From assembly GCA_006503535.1 (NCBI GenBank), contig QYRS01000010.1:1240001-1304000 (forward strand): a stretch of DNA of 64,000 nucleotides. Direction: 5' to 3'. Source of the DNA: Arthrinium phaeospermum (Eukaryota; Ascomycota; Sordariomycetes; Amphisphaeriales; Apiosporaceae). Below the pieces are notes generated by a model. That model did not search any database, had not been told where the DNA came from, and worked only from the letters and a program-made list of their open reading frames with translations. A program made the position numbers and the translations under genes. Positions 43,657-54,279 of this stretch are shown one piece after another. Each line of letters starts with the position of its first letter. The stretch's first letter is position 1.

Positions 43657-45696
43657 ATGGCACCTTCTCTTCCCCCGTTTGCACCTTTCCCTGAGGCGCC
43701 TTGGAGAGACCATATCGTCCCGGAGGAATGGCAGGCTTGTCTGTCATTATGGGTCTCTTTGGCTGAAGCACATCTGGCACTTTCAGATGACGAGTTTCTC
43801 CAAGTATCAACCAAGGACGACTCACTTGAATGTTATTTGGTTCAGTTCATGAAAGAAACGGCCCTTTCTGGAGTCTCCATCTTCGGATCGTCAAACACGG
43901 CTTCTTCCCTGCTACGGCAATCTTACTATCTCTCTTCCAGACTCCTGAGAGCCCCCTCGACACCAGCAAGATTATTGCAATGGGAGTTCTTATCCGACTT
44001 CAGCAAGGTCTACGGGAAGAAGAGAGTGTCGGCAGCACTGACCTTCCTCTTTAGTAAGCCGAAGGACTCGCCTGTGCCTTCTTTACAGGCCCTCAAGAAG
44101 TCATTAATTATTGCCTTGGACACTGGCATCAAGGGTGATCTGAGAATTCCCGAGGCCCGACTGAAGCATCTCAACCACCTGCTGCATGCTTCGCCTGATG
44201 CTGCTGAGTTATTCCTTGCTGGCACCGACTTCCTTGACGGGCTGGTCAGCTGCTATAAGATCATGAACCCGCCCCTGAGAAAGACAATCACCACCACGGC
44301 TTATTTGTGTCTCGTGGGCTTGACCGAGGCAGAACCGCCCAAGTACTCAATGCTGTCCGATCAACTTTACTCCTTGAAAGCTGCTGCGGACGCACACAAA
44401 GCAGGGCCAACCAATGCGAATGATTCCATGGTGGCGGAATTGGTCACAGTCACACCGATTCTGAAGCAAGTCCAAATCCGACTTGATGCATCCGGTTCTA
44501 CGACAACAAGGACGAAGGCGGTCATTACTGCGTTGGAAACATTTCGCAAACCCGGTGGGGCCGCCCGACCGAAGAAGTTCGTGAAGCGGAAGGTCGACAA
44601 GGGAAAGGGAGTCGCGAGCGCAGAAGATGGCGAGGATCTGTCGCAAATGCGGGTTCATAGAGTGAGCCAGCTTTCACAGATTCAAGATTTGTTCCCCGAC
44701 CTAGGCACGGATTTCATTTCTAAGCTGCTGGACGAGTATGACGACAACACTGAGGAAGTCATTTCCCATCTTTTGGAGGAGTCGCTACCACCACATCTGG
44801 CTACGGCAGACCGCTCCAAAGACTTGTAAGTAATCAAACGCATGCTTGCATGTTCCAGTTACTAACTTGAGCACAGATCCCCTGAACGAACCCGAAGGAG
44901 AAGAAGCAGTCTCGCACCACGCGCAACTCCACCCCTGTTACCCCAACGCCACAACGTGTTTGATGACGACGAGTTTGATAAGTTGGCAGTGAATGTTGGC
45001 AACTTGCATTTCGGCAAACAGAACCCTGGAAAAACAGCAGATGACATGCTAAAGGACCGTTCGGCAGCGCCTAATAAAGCAGCGATTCTATCGGCACTAT
45101 CCGCTTTTGATGCAGACGATGATGAACGGGATGACACCTATGATGCTGTTGACTCTGGCTTCGCTGTCAACGACGCATTGGCAGATGACGCGGACGACCA
45201 GAAACGCAAGGACGCCCATGAGGAGACTCTCTTCAAAGCGTACCAGGCAGATGCCAAGCTCTTTGACCGCGACTCGGAAACACGACGTGGCAACTACCGC
45301 GCGAAGCTCAAACAGGACACCGGGATGACAGATGAGGCTATTGAAGGATGGGGTTTGATGTTGAGCCGCAACCCTGGTCAATTGAAGTCATTGGAAATGA
45401 AGTATTCCGGTTTCGATGGAAACCAGACTTCAATCGCCCCGACCTCGTGGCGCGCTGGTGCTGACGAAGATGAAGAGTCAGGCTCCTCGCGCGGCGGCTT
45501 CCGGGGTCGGGGTGGAGGCCGGGGCAGGGGAAGAGGTGGCGGTGACGGTCGTGGCGGAAACGTAGCTGGTCCGACTGGCGAGAAGGAAACCGAAAACGCA
45601 CGACGTCGCAAAGAATCCAACAAAGGGTCCCGGGCCAACCACAACAGACGAGACCAGAGAGCGAAGAAGATGGCTCGCGGAGGCTTTCCTGGCTGA
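43657..45696 (+). CDS. CUE-domain protein, Cue3/ASCC2-type (ribosome quality trigger complex)
   Basis: Two exons: 43657-44825 and 44877-45696; 662 residues. ATG 43657 (MAPSLPPFAP) is the first in-frame ATG. The N-terminal 250 residues are helical, as in Cue3/ASCC2 (EEWQACLSLWVSLAEAHL, FLSDFSKVYGKKR). A CUE ubiquitin-binding domain lies near residues 337-378 (IQDLFPDLGTDFISKLLD, then NTEEVISHLLEES), ending just before the intron. Exon 2 starts with a basic segment, continues with acidic and helical sequence (TDEAIEGWGLMLSRNPGQL), and finishes in an RG-rich stretch and basic tail likely to bind RNA. Yeast Cue3 and human ASCC2 recognise K63-type ubiquitin on stalled, collided ribosomes within the RQT/ASC-1 complex with the helicase Slh1/ASCC3. 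Confidence 0.85.
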
Positions 45697-45765
45697 TCCA
45701 CTAGAAAGAGTCCGTACTCTCTAATGATAATGCAATCTATGTATTTGTAAACCAAGGGCATGGTT

Positions 45766-48623
45766 CTACATTACTCTCCGTCTTTTCTCCGGCTGGTATG
45801 ATCCGGATTGGTGGCTATTGCTACGCACAAGAGCTGTCGAACCGAACTTTCTCTTTCCATGCCCCGAGGGTCGCTCATCTGGACCTCTTGTTTCGAATAG
45901 ATCTTCGTCGTTAAGATTCATGGCGTAAGGACTTCTCATTTCCAGAATTCCGGGCGAGTTGGCTGCATGGCCAAATGAGAATGAATGTGAAGCCATGGGT
46001 GTTGGAGACATGACACTACTGAAGGAGGAGCCCAAATCTTCCAGTCCAGCATGGCGAGTCCAGTGGCAACTGTCGGTGATCGCTTTAGGAGTTGCCAGTT
46101 CGGAAACCGAAGTCAGATCATGTTCGCTATGCGAACCATCCCCGACTCCGGCAATCATCGAGACAAGCGATTCTCTTGAGCTTCTGCGGCTCTCCATGTA
46201 TTCACGTAGATCGTAACATGTCCGGCACACTGGGTATACAGGCCAACGATCGGCCTCGTCGCGATATTGGGGAAGCTGCGGCCTGGTTTGCTCCCCACAC
46301 TTTTCTTGGATGTCATCGAAAATGTCGAACATCGGTGTGAAGTAGGTTACCCGTGAGCCAGCACCGTAATACTTGTTCCTACCCCAGAGTTGCCCAATCA
46401 GCATATTGGACTCGCAGTCTACCACGGCAGCCCCGCTGTCTCCCGGGACCCCAATGCCACCGCGTATCCAGTCCTCCTCTTCATCTTGCGACTCGGGCTC
46501 CTCGATGAACCATTCTCGTGTCCCTTTGCCTGTGCCATTCCCCCTATTCTTACCATCGACATAGGCCGGAATCTCACAGACCTGGCCGCGCTGGTAGCCT
46601 GATGTGCGCCCCGTCGAGCAAACGTCGGCACCCGGAACCACACTGCTCATTCTTGTGATCGGGACTTCTTTCCTGGGAGCAGCAGCGGCAGGGAATTTCC
46701 TGAGCAGGTTCGCTTCTCGGGTCTTGGCCGAGATCAGCGCCCAGTCCGTGACCACCAGCGGCGGCTCCTGCTCACACTCCTCCCAGTAAGGTTCATGGGT
46801 GATCCGCGTCGTTTTGAGGTCGTATCCAGATTTTGCTGCTATTTTCCCCAACTCGAAGTCCAGGTCATTGCTCTCTAAGGCATCGTGGCCCTCTTCGCGA
46901 CACTGGTCATGGTCCGCGGGAGAAGGATGTAACACGAATGCCATGTCACCCGCATGGTTCGTCTCCGTGAACGGGTGGAAGTTGGCAAGCCAGTAATTCC
47001 CGCCACCCACAATGATCTTCGGGCCCAGGGTAGCAGTCGTGTCATCTCCGTCTTGCAGGATGGCCCCGATGGAATCGCCCATGCAAGGGCTGTTGTAGCA
47101 GAACGGATTTCGCGGGTTGCACACCTCGTCGGGCATCTGCCTACTCAGGCCCCTCGCCCAGGTCAGCCGATCGACCTCGCCCGTGGTGAAGACAAAGCTG
47201 ATCCCGTGCCGGTACGAATCCGGCAGCAGGTCCCGCACGTGGGCCGCGATGGTCATTTTGCGTGCTTTGGACAGGGGCGTCTTGGTCATGAAGCAAATGC
47301 GCCGCATGTCTCGCTTCTTGCCTCTGTTGACGCTGATGACGTGTCCAGGGCCGCACCATCTAGGCATGAACTCGATGAGGAATGGGAGCACGCCGTGCTC
47401 CCACACTATGGGGAAACTCGCATATTCGAACAGTCTGGGTGTGCGTGGACTTTCTGTTGATCTGGCTGCGCCTACTCCTGGTGTGGTCAGCTCACTGGAC
47501 TGGGCTTGGTTATGCGGTGGGTATGGTGCGATCGGTGCAACAACTTACCATTCTGCCGGCGGCATTTCCTTTCCAAGGCACCTCGCAGCTTCTCGCGGCA
47601 GCGCCTTTTGGAAATGCCGATTGACATTTCCAGCTTCAGCAGTCTATCCTGTGCCGGTCCGGCTGTCACTGGTATCTTTTCCACCTCGGGTCTCGTGCTG
47701 ATTAGCGACGTTTGGGTTCCAATGGCCTCCGAATTGCCGAGTTGAGTAGTGGTAGTGGTAGATGCGTCATCCATTCTGGCATTCTTGTGCGCCCACCTAA
47801 TATGACAATCCAGCACCTCCCTTTCAGAGAAAGAGCCTTCGACACATCCAAGAACTGGGCATTCGAGGAGGTGCTCCATCTTGACGTGCCAGTTGAGCTC
47901 TTCTCGGTTTGCGAAGCCGTCACTCCGGCATGGTCCGTTTTCATTCCATCGACACATGAGCGAAGGGGTACCACTGGCAAGATGCCCTGGCTCCTTTTGA
48001 AGGTCTAGATTACCCTGACTAGGCTCGGCCGTCACTCCGCTCCACAATGTCAGACCATTCGACGCTGCTGCCGCAGGATTCATGGTGTACCTTAGAGGGC
48101 TTGGGTTGCGCGTCCACCGTTGATGGCCTTGCATCTGGGTATTCTCGGTATGCACGGGCGAGAGACCATCGGTCATAGAAGACGTCCAGGATACACCAGA
48201 CGATGACTCGGGCGGCGAGACATCCGGCAGCGGGGGCTCCGATCCGTATGGTAGAGAGATACCCTGTAGCTGGTTGCCCTCAAGGACTTTCTCAAAGTTT
48301 GGGGGTCCGCTGAAGGGGAGCGAATATGGAACGGGATACACATTTGACAGTGGATCCTTCGCCTGGGGCCGACTGTTATGGTACAACCAATTGTGTTCAA
48401 CTTCAGGCGGACTGTTGGCTATGGCGACTTGTTCTGCGGCTGCGTTGGCGTGGTAAAGCCCATAGTCCGAGTATTGGAATGCTGGGGCATGATATGAATC
48501 ACTCCCCATTGGTGCTATGGCTTTGTTGACATTATCCATGCAAGTAGCAGCAGCAGCAGCAGCAGCAGCGCCACTGCAATGCGGCGGCGGCGCCGCCGGC
48601 TGAGACTTTCTGGGCCGGGCCAT
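45766..48623 (-). CDS. C2H2 zinc-finger and PA-clan protease-like fusion protein
   Basis: Two exons, 47549-48623 and 45766-47477, joined by a 71-nt intron (GTAAGTT donor, GAGCTGAC branch, CACCAG acceptor) at matching phase 1; 928 residues from ATG 48623. The long C-terminal frame has no in-frame ATG near its start and stays open to this acceptor, so the two halves read as one gene. The N-terminal half has a poly-Ala run, disordered Ser/Pro-rich sequence and two C2H2 fingers: C224-x7-C232-x13-H246-x4-H251 and C255-x4-C260-x13-H274-x4-H279, then a basic stretch. The C-terminal half looks like a chymotrypsin-fold domain: WLANFHPF (His526), TDWALI (Asp603), GRTSGYQRGQV and GVPGDSGAAVVD (Ser706), a complete candidate triad. 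The very C-terminus is Ser-rich with KRRR. Activity and nuclear role are inferred. Confidence 0.75.
48543..48570. repeat. CAG/CTG trinucleotide microsatellite
   Basis: About eight uninterrupted AGC units encode the poly-Ala run (on the minus strand) of the zinc-finger fusion gene. Confidence 0.85.
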
Positions 48624-49510
48624 TGCTGACTGAGTCACAGGGTCCAAACCCGTTTGAATGGAACCCAGGGGCTAAGAAGAGCCGTACCGATTAGATCTTA
48701 ATTCCGGACCAACGCTGAGGGGATGAATTGACTAAGATATTAGGGTTCAAGAAAGGGATGAACTGGATCGATCCATCTCGGCGGGAAATCGGATTCTTGC
48801 CAGGGTATATTAGTCCTGGACCTGTCAGCAGAGGTGCGGAGGCCTCCAGGCAGAAGCGTTGGATCTGGGGCGCAGCTCTCGCATATGCTGACTATCGCTT
48901 ATTGGCCAGCCGGAGGACACCCCACGATCGGTATGGACTCGTCACATTGGTCAATTGGAGGACCTCTGGGTGCAAGACAGGGAACCAGGATTTGACGAAC
49001 CCATATCACATATATATATGATTTATGGCCCGTCACGTACGCCGGTTATTACAAACTACTGAACATTGACACACTGGAATAAGAATACAACAGAACCGTG
49101 TTCCATATTGTTCAGTTGGGCTACGGGACCGGTATGTCATAACATTGAAACGGGCTATATTACTTGGCAGAAGCTGGGTAACTAATCTGTGGTGTTGTGG
49201 TTCTGTATCATTCAGTCGTTATTGCATCAGTTTGTATTGCTACCGGTTCTATGAATATCCCCCCTGAACTCCATTCCGTAAATGCCTTTCTCCAATCCTT
49301 GAGGCATTAGACATGAGTGAAGAATCTCTCCGGCTTGATCATTTCCATAAACAAAGACAAGAGACATTGGTCAACTCATTAGGTTGACACATCTCAAGAA
49401 CAGGACACACCCATCCTGAGTGGCTCAATCAATGAACAGATGCAAATACCGCCAACCACACAGCAACATCCAAGCAAGGCTACAGGCCGTCTCCCGATCG
49501 CATTGCATGC
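48624..49510. other. Intergenic, no gene seen
   Basis: About 0.9 kb with the promoter of the fusion gene and the 3' flank of the zinc-knuckle gene. It is AT-rich around 49010-49260. Confidence 0.5.
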
Positions 49511-50874
49511 TCAGATGTCAACGGTCATGGGTTCCGGCCAGTCCAGCCGTGTATGAAAACTGTCTATCCTTTGCCCAGTTATCCGACTGAGACGTACTTG
49601 AGCTGACATTATAGATTGGCCCGTGTCTGGCAGGGTCCTTGGTCCAGACTCGAAAAGCAACCAATATGGATCATAGTCGAGTTCATCTTCTCGGAGACCT
49701 CCTATGTGCAGATACGCGGCCGGCGTACGCCACTGCATGAGGACATCGGTTGGTTTCGGCGCCATGTGGCTGGGCGGTCCCGTGTTCTGGAAGTGCGGAG
49801 GAATGGTTGGATCGTATGGTAATCTGTCGAAGATGTCTGCCGTGGGCCTCAATGTAAGCGAGTTCCAGTGGAACCGACGCCAGTAGGGGAGGCGCCCTGC
49901 TGTCTGGTCGTATACCACAACTTGTGTTTCCCACCACTTGGCCACCTTGGGGTTGAGGACATCAAGGTGCGGACCTCCATGAAAGTTGGACATGTCGTAG
50001 CCCTTTCGTGTGGCGAAGGGCGCCAATCCCCTTCGTGACTCGTATATGATGTACTTCTTCCAGAGGCCCTGGGACAGGGGACTCAAGTCTTTGAGCTGGC
50101 GGCAATCGTCGATCAAGTGTTTCCGTCCGCAGAATCCACAGAAGTTCAGCAATCCTCTGTGATCTAGAGGGCCGCGACATAATTCAGGTGGATGTTTGCG
50201 CTTGCAGTTGTGACAGAACATGTTCATCCTCGACTCAATCAGATCGTAGCTGCAATTCTTCCATACCGACCAACTGCCTGGTTCAGAGTGCCCCAGGAAA
50301 CCAGCTGTGGCTCGACTCGTTCTGGACTCGACAGCCTGTCGTTGTTCCCTTCTAGATCTAACTCTGCTCGAATTATGATCGTCTTGTCGAGAAACATGGG
50401 TATAATAAGCTCTAGCTTCGAAGGTCGGCTGTTGCTGACAACCAATTGGAACAGAAGTGTGATAGTTTCGCCCCTCGTGATGGGTATATCCGCCTGTAAT
50501 TTGACGTTGAGCATGCCGTGAATGAGTGAAGGTCAGTAGAAAAACCTACCTTGGGGGCGATGAACATATCCATCGCCATAGATGTGAGATTGCCGACTTG
50601 GCCACCAAGGTGGTCTAGGTGGGTTCTGATAGGTGTGGTACTGCGGATTTGGGTATTGGTAAGAGGGTTGGATCCTTTGGAAAGTCTGTCCTCTGGAATC
50701 AACCTGGTTTCTTGCCCGGTTTCTATTCCTACGACCTGCCCGATGAGTTTGATGCCAACCGTTCCTCTTTCTCCAGTGGACGCCCTGAGTACCTTGCTGA
50801 TGGCTGCCATTGTATGTGCCCCAGTCGCTCTCACGGTGATGGCGATGGCGATTTCTTCTTCGTGAAGGGGCCAT
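49511..50874 (-). CDS. Zinc-knuckle protein, function unknown
   Basis: Two exons: 50550-50874 and 49511-50493, 435 residues, phase 1 at the junction. The N-terminus is strongly basic and rich in Arg, His, Gln and Tyr (MAPSRRRNRHRHHRE), typical of RNA-binding disordered regions. Two compact zinc knuckles follow in exon 2: CHNCKRKHPPELC and CGFCGRKHLIDDC, both C-x2-C-x3-H-x4-C, one residue shorter than the retroviral-type CCHC spacing. The remaining 200 residues have a conserved-looking, aromatic-rich composition without a recognised domain. No gag, protease or reverse-transcriptase sequence is nearby, so a transposon origin is not supported. A role with RNA or single-stranded nucleic acid is a guess from the knuckles and the basic arm. 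Confidence 0.65.
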
Positions 50875-52866
50875 CTTGAGATCATGACATTTTGCAAAAC
50901 TGATTTCGTATGACAGAATGTGGACAATTGGAAACAGCAGGCCAGTAATCAGTGAAACCGTCTACTAGCTTTGGGGAAAAAATGAGACAAGATGGATGCT
51001 TCACAAAAACCCAACAGTCATGTCTGTAACCCACAAGGTGATGGTAAATAGCCTACATGGCTGCAGGCGATGGAATTGTCAGGCAAAAGTTCTTTGTGGG
51101 GAACACGGTGCTTGCCTTGGTTGCTTAGGTCGAGCAACGTAAATTTAATCAGTTGGCACTGGAGAACCTGACCGTCAACACATTTTGCTTGTTCATTCAG
51201 TTTTCCAGAGTTGTCCAGCTTACCCCCAGTTTGCCTGGTTTCGTATCTCGACCCGGGGATATATCAATCCACACATCAATATTAGCTGGAACTGCCAGCA
51301 CTCCAGACCTAAGTTGAGTATTACAAGTGACTGCGTATAAAAAGTGTTCCTCGCAATATTTGGTTTATGGTCAATGTGATATCCGATATCTCGTTCCGGT
51401 CTGTAGAGCTCCCCCGTGGCAGATCTGTGTACACAGCTCCAGAACCAGCCTCTATTCATATTCAAAAATCTTACTAGCCCGCAGAAAATCTGGTTTGAGT
51501 GTTCCATGTCCCTATTCTCGCACGATTGGGCTGAAGGAATTGCTCGTGGAACCTTGCAGCATCGCTGCTGAACCCCTTTCCTTACAAACGTGGCGGCCAC
51601 CAAAACCAACTCACTTCCCACATCCGCGTTATAAGATAACCATGATGCACACAATGATCAGAACAATGTTCGGACCAAAACCCGAGCTACCAAGGCATTA
51701 TAGCGGTTGCGGGTTGATATTCGTAGTCCATATGTTTACTGCACAGTATCTAATTAGCGGGCAAACTCATCGTTCGAATCAACACTTCGAATAATTCAAG
51801 GCGTCGCATGGCGACGGAGCGTTCCAGCTACTTGGGGACCACGCCAGCTCAAAAGAGGTACGTCGCCCTGGAGTTAACTCTGAGATTGATGGTAGGGTCA
51901 TATCTACACTCCGCCATCCCTCGCTCAAGACCGTGGCCGTGATCGACTCCGCTCACCTGCCATGGATGTGTTTTACAGACATCAGGATCAGGATCAGGTT
52001 CAAAGATGGCGCGTAAGACCTGGGACCAGAAGTGACATCGAATAAACACCGGAATAACCAGGCTAATCGCCTATACTAAAAATACTCGAATGGAATAATC
52101 AATAGTAATAAATAACCAAGGTATATAGTACTTAATTACGCGAGTATAATAATTACCCGATTATTCGTATATTATATATATAACTATATCAATTGCCAGC
52201 TGTCGGGGGAAGCCTGGCTGTTTGGTTAGTACGGTGTCTTGATGATGTCCCTACTGCTGGGACCTCACCTTCCTGTCAATTACTTGATTCATGTACAATA
52301 TTGGACCAAATTCGAACAGGTAGAGCCAAGACGAACCTGACGTTCGGAGTGACGAATGGAATTGAGGCCTGCATCTGCGAGAACGTCGTGGGCTTAGCAG
52401 AAGACTATCCCGATGATGAGTCTGAGAGCAAGCAGACCTACAGACTGAAAAAGAACATCATTTCCGTCGATATGGTTTAGACTACTCTATAAGGTATTGA
52501 GCGTTCCACCGGAAGAAAATCTGTTTGTAAAATGTACTTATGAATTACCGCCAACATCCTAGAAAGGATGGCGAGACTTTCCCCAGCCAGGCCCGATGGG
52601 ATGGAAAAAGGACGTCAAGGTTCTCTCGTTTTGTGTCAGTTCCCCGGATTCTGGGAGGGCCCTGGAACTCCAGGTAGTGCAGCCCCACCCCTCCAGGGAC
52701 CAAAGGCTTAATTGACAGCGGGCGGCTCGATAAGCTTTCGATAAGCCAAACCCGTCCCGCCATCAACAATTGAAAGTCAAGTAAACAAGCGAACGCTCCC
52801 TACTCGCCCCTGTCGTCGTCGTTGTCGTTCCGATCGCCTACACACACAAACCCCGAGGCTTCCACC
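50875..52866. other. Gene-poor region with an AT-rich island
   Basis: About 2 kb with no convincing gene. A strongly AT-rich stretch lies at about 52060-52190, followed by a 95-codon open frame (52193-52480) lacking an ATG at its start, possibly a gene remnant. Frames at 51220-51794 on both strands are not protein-like. Confidence 0.5.
52060..52190. other. AT-rich island
   Basis: Roughly 130 bp almost entirely of A and T, with TA-rich tracts, in DNA of about 50% GC. This would fit RIP-type decay or a spacer; no transposon is visible. Confidence 0.55.
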
Positions 52867-53771
52867 ATGGATACCGCCGTGTCTGCGCATCAGCGCAAGA
52901 TCGAGCTCCAATCGCCCGAGGACTTGGCCTTCCTACTCGCCAATGTGCGACGCGCAGCCGCGGCGCGCATCGACGAAGCTTTCCCGCCAGTCGAGGGCGC
53001 CCAGGGGGAAGACGAGTTACGGACACGCATCGAGCAGCTCATAAACGAGGTATGGCGAAACTCTCCCCAAAACACACCGTTCCAATGGAGGATTCCCATT
53101 CATTGCATCTCTCATCCTCCTTGTGCGGTCTTGGCCACTCCCAGCGAACCACCAAAGCTAACCCACGCCCCCTGCTCGCCATGAAATCACAGTACATCCA
53201 AAAGACCTTCGAGCTCGCCGCGCCCAACCTATCCATAAACGGCATGCCCGTCGACCCGACCCAGCTGTCCGCGAACGCGACGTACTCGGCCTCGGGGAAC
53301 CCGGCGGAGCCCGAGGTGGTCTACACGCCCTTCGACGCGCGCAAGCGGGCCCGTGTCGAGGAGCTGACGCGCGAGGAGGAGGACCTGCTGCGCGACATCG
53401 CGCATCTCAAGAAGACGGTCCCGGGCGCCGCCGCGACGGCCTGGGTCACGGGCGTGCAGGCGGGCATCAAGGCCGACGAGGAGGCGTTGGAAGCGCTGAA
53501 GTCGGCCGACGAACAGGCTCAGGCTGAAGCCCAGGCCACAGGAGACGAAACGCAACAACAGCAACAGCAGAAGAAGAGGAAGAGGAAGCAGAAGGATGGC
53601 GCCGAGGAAGTCGGTCTGCGGGTGGAAGGCTTGGAGAGGCAGGCCGAGGTGGAGCGGCAGTACGCCGAGGCGGTGGCCGGGCTTGAGAGGCTCAAGAAAG
53701 AAATGCCCTCGATTGTGGCCAAGATGGAGAGAGCCAGGGGTGCGGGTGGCTACGTGGTTACGGAACGATGA
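52867..53771 (+). CDS. mis14: Kinetochore protein Mis14/Nsl1
   Basis: Two exons, 52867-53049 and 53193-53771; 253 residues. The first exon gives the family opening: HQRKIELQSPEDLAFLLANV, then AAAARIDEAFPP and LRTRIEQLINE. The second begins YIQKTFELAAPNLSINGMPV, the most diagnostic block of the Mis14/Nsl1 family. Further along, FDARKRARVEELTREEEDLL starts a long coiled coil interrupted by a Gln/Lys-rich stretch (residues about 175-200). Mis14 is a subunit of the four-protein MIND/Mis12 complex that links the inner kinetochore to Ndc80 and Spc105. The 143-nt intron is long for this window. Confidence 0.85.
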
Positions 53772-54279
53772 TCACGTTCAAGTCTTCGTGCAGGAGCGAG
53801 CGACTGGGGAAATGGAAGAACATGGCAATTTGGCTTACGGGGGCGTTTCTGGGGGCGTTCAGGTTAATCGAGATGAGATACCACATGGCAAATGCTTGAT
53901 AGAACCTTCAGTATTTTGTTTATTGATTAGGGTAAAGGGGGTTGCGCTGCTGGTCTTGAACAGCTTTATGGAAGACCTTCGGCCACCAAATACAAAACGG
54001 AAACAGCTGGAGACGACTTATACCACAAGCAGCAGGGGCGGTGATCTGTATCGATCGATCGTATTTTTATGATCTATCTCAGTCGGCGGTGCAGTGAAAC
54101 GAGGAATCAAATGTGTCCTGCTGATGTATCTACCCGGGGACACACAAATCTCTTGATCTTTCTCCATGCAATTCATCTCCATGGAATTGCTCATGTCTAG
54201 TTTTCTTTCAATAACCACGGTTTACTCAAAGTTTCAACGCATCGCTGTGCATGTACCCACGTAGCACGGGAACAACCCC
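53772..54279. other. Convergent intergenic region
   Basis: Holds the 3' ends of Mis14 and of the Sec14 gene, which converge. Nothing else was seen. Confidence 0.5.

Noticed and set aside
47549..48623. Treating the C2H2 zinc-finger frame as a separate gene ending at the TGA near 47487
   Set aside because: The last 19 codons of that frame lie inside a canonical intron, and phase-matched splicing joins it to the protease-like frame, which lacks its own ATG near its start.
49511..50874. Retrotransposon gag origin for the zinc-knuckle gene
   Set aside because: No protease, reverse transcriptase or terminal repeats nearby, different knuckle spacing, and a spliced gene structure.
51220..51794. Overlapping 144- and 155-codon frames on both strands
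   Set aside because: Neither has protein-like composition; both strands are equally open, so chance is the simplest explanation.
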